This document shows, one piece after another, positions 36,387 to 44,844 of a stretch of 64,000 nt of DNA. Position 1 is the first letter of the stretch; each line of letters begins with the position of its first letter. This DNA is from Methylopila turkensis (GTDB lineage Bacteria; Pseudomonadota; Alphaproteobacteria; Rhizobiales; Methylopilaceae), in contig NZ_BSFL01000001.1 in NCBI RefSeq assembly GCF_027922325.1, positions 1,173,610 to 1,237,609 of the forward strand. The letters are read 5' to 3'. Under the pieces are notes generated by a model. The model was given only the letters and a program-made list of their open reading frames with translations, was not told where the DNA came from and searched no databases. The position numbers and the translations under genes are program-made.

Positions 36387-39300
36387 TCAGCCGGGACGGG
36401 AGACCGAGGCGTCGGCCGCCTGGTCCGCGCCCGGCTTCGCGGGCTCGCGGTCGCGGCTGCGGTATTCCTTGAGGAAGCCTTCCAGCAGCGAGGTGGCCGC
36501 GATCGAGCGCGCGATCTCGCGGAACGCCTCCCCGCGCGCCTCGATCGGCGCGGTGACGATCTCGAACGCCTGCGCGTCGCGGCTGTCGGCCATCTTCGGC
36601 GCGAATTTCTGGCGGATGCGGTCGAGCCCGAGCGCGTCGTCGGCGAGCGACAGCGCGATCGCGACGCGCATCACGTCGGCGCGGGAGGCCGTGTCGAGCG
36701 GGTCCGCCGCGCGCCAGGCCGCGCCGAGCGAGGCCTCCAGCGCCTCGCCGGCCTCGCGCCAGCGGTTCGCCGACCACAGAATGTCGGCCTTCAGCCGCGC
36801 GCCGTCGCGCCCCTCGAGCCCCTCCGCCATCTCGAGCGCGAGCTCGGGACGGCCGGTTTGGGCCAGCGCGCGCGCCTCCAGCAGAAGCCGCGAACGCACC
36901 AGCGAGGCGGGCAGGTCGGCCTGACGGGTCTTCTGCAGCAGGCGCACGGCGTCGGCGGGGCGGCCGTTCATGAGCTGCACCAGCGCGGCGCGCGAGGCGA
37001 CCTGGGCGCGGGCGGCGCCGGTCAGGCGATGGTCGACCTGATATTCGAGCAGGTCCGCGGCCTGATCGAGCAGGTCGACCTCCACCAGCTTGTCGGCGAG
37101 CCGGCGCGCCAGCTCGTCGCCGCGCCGGCCGGTCGGGCTCAACTCCTGGAAGTCGTAGAACAGCGCCAGCGCGTCGAGCTTCGGCATGCGGTCGACGGCG
37201 CTGCCGAGAAACAGGTCGGTGAAGCGCTCCTGCATGCGGTCCTGAAGCGCGCGGGTCTCGTCGGCGTCGGGGAAGGCTTGCACCGCGGTCTTCAGCGTGG
37301 AGAAAGCGTCGCGCCAGCGTTCGGCGTCGGCGTAGAGCCCGGAGAGCTTCGCCAGCGCTTCGGCCTCGATCCAGTCTCCGCGCCAGCCGGTGACGAGCCG
37401 CTCCAGCGCCGCGACGCCCTCCGTCGCGGGCGTCTTGCCGGTCTGGAGGCCGAGCTCGACCTGGCGCAGTTCGGCCTCGGCCGCGGCGATCGGATCAGGG
37501 CCCCGCGCCACCACCGCGAAGGCGGCGAAGGCGCGATCGGGCTGGTCGAGCGCCGCCAGCACGCGGCCGCGCAGCACCTCGCGGGCGGCGAGGCCCCGCA
37601 GCGCCGGCAGCACGTCGAGCTGGTCGAGCGCGGCGGCGGCGGTCGCCGCGTCGCCGGCGTCGAGCGCGAGCTCCACCTCGAGCTCCACGAAGCGCGCGCG
37701 CACCGCCGGCGGCAGCCCGCCAAGCGCGGGGCGCCCCTGCCGGAACGCGGCGCGGGCGGGCTCGGGACGGCCGTCGCTCCATTCGACCTGCGCGCGCCAC
37801 AGCGCGGCCTCGGGGTTCATCGCAAGCGCGGGGACGGACAGGATCGCCCGGGCGAGCTTCGGCCGGTCGAGCGCGGCGGCGGCGGCTCCGCGCAGCAGAG
37901 CGACCTCAGCTTCGCGCTCCGACAGCGGATCGTCCCCGACGGCGGCGTCGAGCACCGCTTTGGCGTCGGCGGCCATGCCGCGCAGCAGATAGAAGCGCGC
38001 CAGCGCCACGCGCGCGTCGGTCCGCGCGTCGGGCGAGGACAGCGAAGCGGCCTCCAGCAGGGCGCGCTCGCGCTTGAGATAGGGCCCCGCCGTCGCCTCC
38101 GCCGCAGCTTCGCCCAGCACAAGCGGCGTCGCGTCTGAGGCGACGGCCGAGACCGTCGGCTCCACCCGCGACAGGGCGAGCCCGGCGTCGCGCTCGATGC
38201 GGAGGTCGTCGAGGGCGGCGACGAGGCGCACGTCGTCGGCCAGCGGCGCGACGACCACGCCGTGGGCCGTCGGGAGCAGCGTCAATTCGACGAAGGCCTG
38301 CGGGCGCAGGGCGCCGCGCGCCGGCGCCTGAAGCGTCGCCACGATCAGTTCGTCGCCGACCTCCGGGTCCGCGAGTCGCCGCACCGTTCCGACGCCGTCG
38401 ACCTTGGCGGCGAGCGCCGCGCGTCCGGCGCGGCTGAAATCGGGCGCGAAACGGACCGGCTCCGCCGCGCCGACCATGTCGTCGCCGAGCGAGACGACCC
38501 AGGAGCCGCCGTCCTGCGCCGCGGTGACGAACCGCGGCTCTCTCAGCCGCATGCGCAGCGCCTGGCCGCGCTCGACGGCGAACGGCTCGACCGCCTCGAT
38601 CGCCCCGCGCGAGGCGGCGACCAGACCGTCGACCGCAATCGGCCCGACATCGTCGAACACCGCCCACAGCGTGCGGCCGCGCAGCGCGACCGCGGCCGCC
38701 GTCGCCTTGCCGAAGGGGAAGGCGATCCGGATCGATTCGCCGGAAAAGCTGAGGGCCGCGCTCGCCGACGCGCTTTTGACCGGCGCGGACGAGCTTTCGG
38801 ACGGCGCGGGAGCAGGCGCCGAAGCCGCCAGCGCGACGGCCGCCGCCGCCGGAGCCGGCTCCACGATCCTGGTCCCGGCGGCCGCATGTTCGGCGTGGAC
38901 CGGCGCAGCCGAGGGAAGCGGCCTGGCGGCGGGCTTCGCCGCGACAGGCGCCGGACGTTCGGGCGCGGGAGCCGGCGCCTCGGCATGAGGCGCGGACGCC
39001 GGCGTGGACGGCTCCGGTTCGTCATGGGACGCGGCGACCGGAGCGGCGGCGACGGTCGCGGCCGAAGGGTCGCGGTCATCCTCCGCGCGGTCGATGTCGA
39101 GGATGTAGGAGCCGTCCTCGCGGAAGCCCCGCACGGCCACCGCCTTGGGCGCGGGGACGGTGACGGTGATCGCGCCGTCCGATCGCTCGACGCCGATGGC
39201 GGTGAGCGCGGCCGGCAGACGGGCCTTGGCGGCCGCGAGATCGAACGGCAGCGGCGCGCCGATGGTGAGCAACGCCATATCGCCGATCCGGCGCAGGTCG

Positions 39301-39863
39301 GCCGGCACGGAATCGTCGAGCTTGAACACCAGCCGGCGGAAGGTCGGGTTGGTCGCGCCCTGCACGGTGAGCGGCGTCAGCTTCATGACCCGGCGCCGCT
39401 CGGCCTCGATCCGGGCCGCGCGAGCCGCGCGCGCCTCCTGGCCAAGCGCCGCCAGCGCCTCCTTCGGCGGGCCGGGCGGCATGCCGGCCCAGTTCGGCGG
39501 CAGCAGGTCGACGTAAAGCGTCTCGCCGGCCTCGATCACGTTGAGCTTCATGGCGCGGTTGAGCGCCATCCTGAGCGCCGAGCCGTCCGGGTCGCGGCGC
39601 ACGACGCCGACGAGGTCGCCGAGCCCCTTGGTCAGACCGGCGGTCTCGAGCTGTACGGGTCCGCCGAAGTTCACCACCAGCACGCCGTTCGAAAGCCGGA
39701 CGTCGGTCTTCGGCGCCTGGTCGAAGGCGAAGGTCAGGCGGACATAGCCCTCGGGCGCGCGGGCGGCCGTCGCGGTCCCGGTCGCGGCGCGCGCGTCTCC
39801 CGGCCCGCCGGCGATAGCCAGCAGCAGAGCAAGCACCCACGCCGTCGTTCGTCCGAGCGCCAC
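36387..39863 (-). CDS. Large periplasmic TPR protein of the flagellar locus
   Basis: A 1,158-residue exported protein with a signal peptide at residues 1-26. About residues 38-265 contain beta-rich AMIN-like segments (VRLTFAFDQAPKTDVRLSNGVLVVNF, repeated in style at 165-260). A Pro/Ala/Glu linker follows (about 270-370), then another AMIN-like beta stretch (370-560). The C-terminal half (about 590-1120) is alpha-helical with TPR-like repeats. It follows motE after 114 bases on the same strand as fliL-fliM. Similar proteins sit beside flagellar genes in other Rhizobiales, but their role is not established. A cell-envelope anchoring role for the motor or peptidoglycan is inference. Confidence 0.75.
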   Translation of the reverse strand: MALGRTTAWVLALLLAIAGGPGDARAATGTATAARAPEGYVRLTFAFDQAPKTDVRLSNGVLVVNFGGPVQLETAGLTKGLGDLVGVVRRDPDGSALRMALNRAMKLNVIEAGETLYVDLLPPNWAGMPPGPPKEALAALGQEARAARAARIEAERRRVMKLTPLTVQGATNPTFRRLVFKLDDSVPADLRRIGDMALLTIGAPLPFDLAAAKARLPAALTAIGVERSDGAITVTVPAPKAVAVRGFREDGSYILDIDRAEDDRDPSAATVAAAPVAASHDEPEPSTPASAPHAEAPAPAPERPAPVAAKPAARPLPSAAPVHAEHAAAGTRIVEPAPAAAAVALAASAPAPAPSESSSAPVKSASASAALSFSGESIRIAFPFGKATAAAVALRGRTLWAVFDDVGPIAVDGLVAASRGAIEAVEPFAVERGQALRMRLREPRFVTAAQDGGSWVVSLGDDMVGAAEPVRFAPDFSRAGRAALAAKVDGVGTVRRLADPEVGDELIVATLQAPARGALRPQAFVELTLLPTAHGVVVAPLADDVRLVAALDDLRIERDAGLALSRVEPTVSAVASDATPLVLGEAAAEATAGPYLKRERALLEAASLSSPDARTDARVALARFYLLRGMAADAKAVLDAAVGDDPLSEREAEVALLRGAAAAALDRPKLARAILSVPALAMNPEAALWRAQVEWSDGRPEPARAAFRQGRPALGGLPPAVRARFVELEVELALDAGDAATAAAALDQLDVLPALRGLAAREVLRGRVLAALDQPDRAFAAFAVVARGPDPIAAAEAELRQVELGLQTGKTPATEGVAALERLVTGWRGDWIEAEALAKLSGLYADAERWRDAFSTLKTAVQAFPDADETRALQDRMQERFTDLFLGSAVDRMPKLDALALFYDFQELSPTGRRGDELARRLADKLVEVDLLDQAADLLEYQVDHRLTGAARAQVASRAALVQLMNGRPADAVRLLQKTRQADLPASLVRSRLLLEARALAQTGRPELALEMAEGLEGRDGARLKADILWSANRWREAGEALEASLGAAWRAADPLDTASRADVMRVAIALSLADDALGLDRIRQKFAPKMADSRDAQAFEIVTAPIEARGEAFREIARSIAATSLLEGFLKEYRSRDREPAKPGADQAADASVSRPG

Positions 39864-39977
39864 CGGCTTATCGGTCCCCGCAGCCGAGCGCGGCCGATGG
39901 GCCGCCTCTCGCTTACGTCTTACCGGCCAAGCCGTTGGTGGAAGGTTACCGCCGAAGCGGGAATCGGCGACGGCGGC

Positions 39978-40667
39978 TCAGCGGCCCTCGATCTTCGGCA
40001 GCTCGCTGACGGCGACGGGAGCCGGCGGCTCGGTCTTGTCGCCGTCGCCGCGGGCGAGCGCGACGGTCAGCTTCTGCGCCGCCTCGGGCGACATCTTGCC
40101 GAGAATCTCCGACAGCTTGCGCGGGTTCATGCGCCGCGCCACCTCGAAGCGGACGCCCGGCTCCAGATCGTCGAAGATGCGCGCGGCCTCCTTCACCTTC
40201 ATCCCCTCGTACATGGTGATGAGGTTCTTGAGCTTGGTCTTCTCCTCCTCGGCCCGGCGCGCGTCGGAGGCCGCAACCTGCTCCTCCAGCCGGCGCAGCT
40301 CGACCAGGCGCTCGTCCATGCGCCTCTCGGCGGCCTTCAGCAGGTTCTCGCGCAGGTCGAGGTCGTCGGAGCGCTCCTCGAGCGCGGCGCGACGCTTCTG
40401 CAGCGCCTCGAGCAGCGCGCGCTCGGACGGCGAGACGTCCGGCGGAGGCGGCGCGGCCGGGGCCTTCGCGGCCATCGGCGCAGGGTCCGCGGCGGGAGCC
40501 TGCCCGCCATGGGGGGCGGGCTCGGGCGCGGCGGCGGGCGACGCGGCCGCCGGACCCGCGAACAGGTAGGAGCTGTGGGTCATCAGGCCCATGGCCTTCA
40601 GCGACAGCAGCGCGGCCGCCGCGGTGATCACCACGGGCATGAGGTGGAGCCGCAGACGCGAGGTCAT
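39978..40667 (-). CDS. motE: MotE-like flagellar motor chaperone
   Basis: A 229-residue protein with an N-terminal membrane helix or uncleaved signal (about residues 9-28). A Pro/Ala-rich segment (40-77) leads to a coiled coil (82-145) and a C-terminal MgtE-N-like helical domain (EAARIFDDLEPGVRFEVARRM, KLSEILGKMSPEAAQKLT). In Sinorhizobium, MotE acts as a periplasmic chaperone for the stator partner MotC. The start overlaps the DUF6468 stop (ATGA). The context with fliM and fliL supports a motor role. Confidence 0.82.
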   Translation of the reverse strand: MTSRLRLHLMPVVITAAAALLSLKAMGLMTHSSYLFAGPAAASPAAAPEPAPHGGQAPAADPAPMAAKAPAAPPPPDVSPSERALLEALQKRRAALEERSDDLDLRENLLKAAERRMDERLVELRRLEEQVAASDARRAEEEKTKLKNLITMYEGMKVKEAARIFDDLEPGVRFEVARRMNPRKLSEILGKMSPEAAQKLTVALARGDGDKTEPPAPVAVSELPKIEGR

Positions 40668-41245
40668 GCCGGCGCCCCGGAGCTGAGCGCCCTCACCCGC
40701 GAGGCGAACATCTCGGCGGCGGCGGCGGTGGCGGCCGAGCGGCCGAGCGGCGACGGCGCCGGGATCGCGCGGCGCCGCTGCGACGCGGGCTCGCGGTCGG
40801 CCTCGCGCCGCAGTTCGGCGACCGCCTCCGCCTCGGCGCGGGCGGCGAGCCGGGCGGCTTCGCGTTCGTGGTCGCGGCGGGCGGCCTCGGCGCGGACCAC
40901 CTCCTGCGAGGCGTGCTCGCGCGCCGCCCTGGCGATCTTGGCGATCTGCTCGATCACCTGCTCGCCGTGGGTCAGTTGCTGGGAGATCGCGCCGGACACC
41001 TGTTCGGCGCGCGCGAGCCGTTCGGCCAGCGTCTCCTCGCAGACGCCGAGCGTGGAGCGCAGCGCGACGATCGCACGCTCCGCGCCGTGAGTCGCGGCGA
41101 CGAGCTCGGTGATGGTCTCGCGCATCACGCCCTCGTCGGCGCGCAGCCGCGACAGCCGGCGGTTCAGCACCGCGCAATAGGCGATGGTCGCCACCAGCAG
41201 GATCGCGACGAGCGATTCGATCGCAAGCCCCACGACGTTCTGCAT
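40664..41245 (-). CDS. DUF6468 protein of the flagellar operon
   Basis: A 193-residue protein with one N-terminal membrane helix (about residues 8-28, ESLVAILLVATIAYCAVL). A long charged coiled coil (about 30-155) and a short basic Ala-rich tail follow. It matches the DUF6468 type found between fliM and motE in Rhizobiales; function unknown. The ATG is preceded by GGAGGCGTCGTG and shares one base with the fliM stop, so translation is coupled on both sides. A stator- or C-ring-associated role is likely but unproven. Confidence 0.8.
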   Translation of the reverse strand: MQNVVGLAIESLVAILLVATIAYCAVLNRRLSRLRADEGVMRETITELVAATHGAERAIVALRSTLGVCEETLAERLARAEQVSGAISQQLTHGEQVIEQIAKIARAAREHASQEVVRAEAARRDHEREAARLAARAEAEAVAELRREADREPASQRRRAIPAPSPLGRSAATAAAAEMFASRVRALSSGAPA

Positions 41246-42405
41246 CACGACGCCTCCTTGCGCATGTCGCCCGCGGCCTCGAACGCCGCGAGCGTGGTGC
41301 GCGACCGCCGGAGCGGATGCGCGATCTGCACCGCCACGTGCTCGCCGGCGCGGCCCATGCGGCCCTCGGTCAGCACCTGGTCGCCGCAACGAAGCTGGAC
41401 GAGGTCGTCGGGCTTCACCTCGAGCATCAGCGTGTCGCCGACGTCGAGGTCAAGGATGGTGCGCAGCGGCAGCTTCTTCTCGTAAAGGACGGCGTGGATC
41501 TCGGCCTTGGCCGACCAGATCTCGGTCGCGAGATGGCCTTCCCAGGTGGCGTCGCGGCCGAACTTCTCGCCCATGAACTGCTGCAGCAGCACGTCGCGGA
41601 TCGGCTCGATGGTGGCGTAGGGCAGCAGCATCTGGATCACGCCGCCGCGGTCCTCCATGTCGATTCGGAGCTTGACCAGGATCGCGGCGTTCGCGGGCCG
41701 GGTGATGGCGGCGAACTTCGGGTTGGTCTCGAGCCGGTCGAGCGTGAAATCCACCGCGCTGATCGGCCGGAACGCCTGCTCGGCGTCGGCAAGCACCACC
41801 TCGATCATCCGCTGCACCAGGCTGGTCTCGATCGTGGTGTAGGGCCGGCCCTCGACCTTCATGGTGGCGACGCCGCGGCGGCCGCCGAGCAGCACGTCGA
41901 TGATCGAATAGATCAGCGCGCTGTCGACTGTCATCAGCCCGAGGCCGTCCCACTGCGGCGCCTTGAACACCGACAGGATCGCCGGCAGCGGGATCGAGTT
42001 GAGGTAATCGCCGAACCGCACCGACTTGATGCCGTCGAGCGAGACCTCGACGTTGTCGGAGGTGAAGTTGCGCAAGCTCGTCGTGAGCAGCCGGACCAGC
42101 CGGTCGAATACGATCTCGAGCATCGGCAGGCGCTCGTAGGACACGAGCGCCGAATTGATGATCGCGCGGATGCCCGACTGCTCGGACAGGCCGAGCTCGT
42201 CGGGATTGAAGCCCAGCAGGCCGTCGACCTCGTCCTGGCTCAGGATGCGGTCGGCGGCCTTACGCTCGACGACGTCCGGCTGCGCGGGGGCGAGCTTGGC
42301 CGCCCATCCGGCGGCCGACTCCTCGTCCTCGCCGACCTGCTCGGCCATCGCGGCGCCCCATTCGGCCGCGAGGTCGGCGTCGAAATCGTCATCACCGCCC
42401 GCCAT
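41245..42405 (-). CDS. fliM: Flagellar motor switch protein FliM
   Basis: FliM forms the middle of the C-ring and binds CheY-phosphate. The 386-residue protein has the N-terminal CheY-binding type motif ILSQDEVDGLLGF near residue 54. The central CheC-like domain (about 80-270) includes LPLPAILSVF-like SIPLPAILSVFKAP, and a C-terminal SpoA/SURF1 domain covers about 290-365. An extra acidic N-terminus of about 50 residues precedes the CheY site. It is 27 bases after fliL and overlaps the DUF6468 start. Confidence 0.95.
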   Translation of the reverse strand: MAGGDDDFDADLAAEWGAAMAEQVGEDEESAAGWAAKLAPAQPDVVERKAADRILSQDEVDGLLGFNPDELGLSEQSGIRAIINSALVSYERLPMLEIVFDRLVRLLTTSLRNFTSDNVEVSLDGIKSVRFGDYLNSIPLPAILSVFKAPQWDGLGLMTVDSALIYSIIDVLLGGRRGVATMKVEGRPYTTIETSLVQRMIEVVLADAEQAFRPISAVDFTLDRLETNPKFAAITRPANAAILVKLRIDMEDRGGVIQMLLPYATIEPIRDVLLQQFMGEKFGRDATWEGHLATEIWSAKAEIHAVLYEKKLPLRTILDLDVGDTLMLEVKPDDLVQLRCGDQVLTEGRMGRAGEHVAVQIAHPLRRSRTTLAAFEAAGDMRKEAS

Positions 42406-42432
42406 GGCTGAACGCTCCGCCGGCCGCGTCCG

Positions 42433-42966
42433 TCACTGGACCACGATGTCCTTGAACAGCACCGCGTCGGCCTTGGCCGGCGCGATCGCCACGTTGACCC
42501 GGCGGAGCAGCTCCTCCTTCAGGCGGTAGACGCCCGAAGAGCCGCGCAGATCGGCGGGGCGCATCTCGCGCAAGTGGGTCTGGAAGCTGTCGATCACGCG
42601 CGGCATCAGCGGCTTGATCGCATTGACGAGGTCCGGGCTCGCCACCTCGAGCGCGACCGTCATGCGCACATATTGCTGCCGGTCGGCGTCGGAGCCCGCG
42701 AGGTTGACCGTCATTTCCGGCAATTCGACGAAACTCGCCGGCGCGTTGATCGCGAGCGAAGGCGCGGTCACGCCGTGCGCGCTGACGCCTCCGCCGCCAT
42801 GGCCGCCCGCCTCCGCGTGGGCCTCGCCCTTCTTCTTGCCGAGGACGAGATAGGCGCCGGCGCCGCCGCCGATCAGGACCGCCGCCGCGGCCGCCCCGAT
42901 GATGACGAGCTTCTTTCGGGACTTCGGCTTCGCCGCCGCGCCGTCCGCCCCGGTCTCTTCAGCCAT
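42433..42966 (-). CDS. fliL: Flagellar basal body-associated protein FliL
   Basis: FliL is an inner-membrane protein that rings the stator and supports torque. The 177-residue protein has a cytosolic N-terminus with basic residues, a membrane helix at about 20-43, a Gly/His-rich linker (48-66), and a periplasmic FliL domain (about 70-177) with LPEMTVNLAGSDADRQQYVRM. The ATG at 42966 is preferred over an upstream in-frame extension. It heads the leftward fliL-fliM-DUF6468-motE set. Its promoter must lie in the 313-base gap shared with flgF. Confidence 0.93.
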   Translation of the reverse strand: MAEETGADGAAAKPKSRKKLVIIGAAAAAVLIGGGAGAYLVLGKKKGEAHAEAGGHGGGGVSAHGVTAPSLAINAPASFVELPEMTVNLAGSDADRQQYVRMTVALEVASPDLVNAIKPLMPRVIDSFQTHLREMRPADLRGSSGVYRLKEELLRRVNVAIAPAKADAVLFKDIVVQ

Positions 42967-43020
42967 GCCCCGCCGCGGCGTCCCGCGCCGCGCCCCCGTC
43001 CCCGGCCCGTCGCCGGAGGT

Positions 43021-43052
43021 GATGGTTAACGGATAGGTCGCAAAGGTTAACG
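43021..43052. promoter_or_regulatory. Pair of CtrA-like half-sites between fliL and flgF
   Basis: GGTTAACG occurs at 43024-43031 and again at 43045-43052, spaced 21 bases apart or two helix turns. The first copy reads TTAACCAT on the minus strand, which is the CtrA half-site of Caulobacter. CtrA controls flagellar genes in many alphaproteobacteria. The sites lie 58-86 bases upstream of the fliL ATG. No full TTAA-N7-TTAA site is present. The rest of the 313-base gap (42967-43279) also holds the sigma-54-like site ahead of flgF. Confidence 0.4.
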
Positions 43053-43177
43053 AAGGATTGCTTCGGGCCTCCGGCCGGCAATTCCTGCCGGGCATTTTGC
43101 GCCGGGCGCACGATCGGCGCCGGCCACGCCGCAGCCGTAAACGCCAGAGAACGCCTCATTTCCCAACGAACCGCCGG

Positions 43178-43193
43178 TTGGCACGCCGGCTGC
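43178..43193 (+). promoter_or_regulatory. Sigma-54 (-24/-12) promoter candidate for flgF
   Basis: TGGCACG, four bases, then CTGCA matches the RpoN consensus TGGCACG-N4-TTGCA at every position but one. The GG at 43179-43180 and GC at 43191-43192 have the strict 10-base spacing. It lies about 87 bases upstream of the flgF GTG and points toward flgF-flgG-flgA-flgH. Confidence 0.65.
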
Positions 43194-43279
43194 AACATGG
43201 TTACCGGACGCGGCGCCCCGTCGGGGAGGATGGGGAGCGGCGGCCGGAGACATCCTCTGATCGGCCACGGGAGCGTTGG

Positions 43280-44023
43280 GTGGAGAACGCGTCTCTCGTC
43301 GGACTGTCGCGGCAGGTCGCCCTGCGGCGGGAGCTCGACGTCATCGCAAACAATGTCGCGAACATGAACACCGCCGGCTTCAAGGCCGAGGAGATGGTGT
43401 TCAGCGAGTTCGTCAGCCCGAAGGCCCGCGCGGACACGTTCCAGCGGCCGGACCGGCGGCTGTCCTTCGTCGAGGACCGCGCGACATGGCACGACTTCGC
43501 GGCCGGCGTGGTGCAGACCACCGGCGGCGACACCGACGTCGCGATCGACGGCGAAGGCTTCTTCGTCGTGGAGACGCCGGGCGGCGAGCGCTACACCCGC
43601 AACGGCGCGTTCCAGATCAACGCCGCCGGCGAGCTGGTGACGAGCGAAGGCCGCCGGGTGCTCTCGACCGCCGGCCCGATCCAGTTCGCGCCGACGGAAA
43701 GCGGCCTGACCATCGGCAAGGACGGCACGATCGCGACCAGCGAGGGCGTGCGCGGACGGCTGCGGGTGGTCCAGTTCGAAAACCTGCAGTCGCTGCGCAA
43801 GGACGGAACGAGCCTGTTCGCGTCCGACGTGACGCCGACCGACGCGACGACCGCCACCCGGCTTGTGCAGGGCTCGGTCGAGAAGTCGAACGTCAAGCCG
43901 ATCGCCGAGATGAGCCGTCTGATCGAGGTCAGCCGCTCCTACACCAGCATCGCCTCGCTGCTCGAGAAGCAGGACGAGATCCGGCGCTCGGCGATCGAGC
44001 GCCTCGCCGACGTCCCTGCGTGA
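43280..44023 (+). CDS. flgF: Flagellar basal-body rod protein FlgF
   Basis: FlgF forms part of the flagellar rod. The 247-residue protein begins with the typical VENASLVGLSRQ and carries the rod-protein N-terminal signature LDVIANNVANMNTAGFK near residue 18-34. The central VAIDGEGFFVVETPGGERYTR and C-terminal helix complete the family pattern. The GTG at 43280 has GGGAG upstream. It is the first gene of flgF-flgG-flgA-flgH, with a sigma-54-like promoter 87 bases upstream. Confidence 0.94.
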   Translation: MENASLVGLSRQVALRRELDVIANNVANMNTAGFKAEEMVFSEFVSPKARADTFQRPDRRLSFVEDRATWHDFAAGVVQTTGGDTDVAIDGEGFFVVETPGGERYTRNGAFQINAAGELVTSEGRRVLSTAGPIQFAPTESGLTIGKDGTIATSEGVRGRLRVVQFENLQSLRKDGTSLFASDVTPTDATTATRLVQGSVEKSNVKPIAEMSRLIEVSRSYTSIASLLEKQDEIRRSAIERLADVPA

Positions 44024-44050
44024 CGGCCTGAGACCTGAAGGAACCGCACG

Positions 44051-44839
44051 ATGCGCGCCCTCTACACCGCCTCCACCGGCATGGCCGCCCAGGAAGCGAA
44101 CGTCGAGCTGATCTCGAACAACATCGCCAACCTTCGCACCGCGGGCTTCAAGCGCCAGCGGGCGGAGTTCCAGGACCTGCTCTACCAGTCGATGCGGCGG
44201 GTCGGCTCGACCTCATCGGACGCCGGGACGATCGTCCCGACCGGCGTCGACATCGGCTCCGGCGTCAAGCTGGTCGCGACGCCGCGCGTCATGAGCCAGG
44301 GCACCATCGCCGCGACGGAGAAGACCTATGACGTCGCGATCCGCGGCGAGGGCTTCTTCCAGGTCGATCTGCCGGACGGCCGCACCGCCTACACCCGCGA
44401 CGGCTCGTTCGAGCTCGACCCCACCGGCCAGATCGTCACCGCCGACGGCTACGTGGTCTCGCCGGGCATCACGGTGCCGGAGAACGCGCTCTCGGTCACG
44501 ATCAACGCCACGGGTCAGGTCGAGGCCACCATCCAGGGCCAGACCGCGCCTCAGCAGCTCGGCCAGCTCCAGCTCGCCCGCTTCATCAACAAGTCGGGCC
44601 TGGAGGCGATCGGCGACAACCTGTTCCTCGAGACGCCCGCGAGCGGAACGCCGCTCGAGGACAACCCGGGAGCCGAAGGCTTCGGCTCGGTGATGCAGGC
44701 CTATCTGGAACAGTCCAACGTCAACGCGGTGACGGAGATCTCCGACCTGATCGCGGCCCAGCGCGCCTACGAGATGAACTCGAAGGTGATCTCGTCCGCC
44801 GACCAGATGCTGCAGTCCACCGCCTCGATGCTGCGGTGA
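44051..44839 (+). CDS. flgG: Flagellar distal rod protein FlgG
   Basis: FlgG makes the distal rod. The 262-residue protein starts MRALYTASTGMAAQE and has the signature LISNNIANLRTAGFKRQRAEFQDLLYQ. It also has the FlgG-specific insertion VDIGSGVKLVATPRVMSQG, which stiffens the distal rod relative to the hook. The C-terminal NVNAVTEISDLIAAQRAYEMNSKVI is typical. It follows flgF after 27 bases, and its stop is just ahead of flgA. Confidence 0.97.
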   Translation: MRALYTASTGMAAQEANVELISNNIANLRTAGFKRQRAEFQDLLYQSMRRVGSTSSDAGTIVPTGVDIGSGVKLVATPRVMSQGTIAATEKTYDVAIRGEGFFQVDLPDGRTAYTRDGSFELDPTGQIVTADGYVVSPGITVPENALSVTINATGQVEATIQGQTAPQQLGQLQLARFINKSGLEAIGDNLFLETPASGTPLEDNPGAEGFGSVMQAYLEQSNVNAVTEISDLIAAQRAYEMNSKVISSADQMLQSTASMLR

Positions 44840-44844
44840 GCGCC

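Noticed and set aside
38262..41090. A 942-codon frame antisense to the large TPR, motE and DUF6468 genes
   Set aside because: It crosses three real genes with overlaps and motifs on the other strand and encodes an Arg/Gly-rich chain with no domain.
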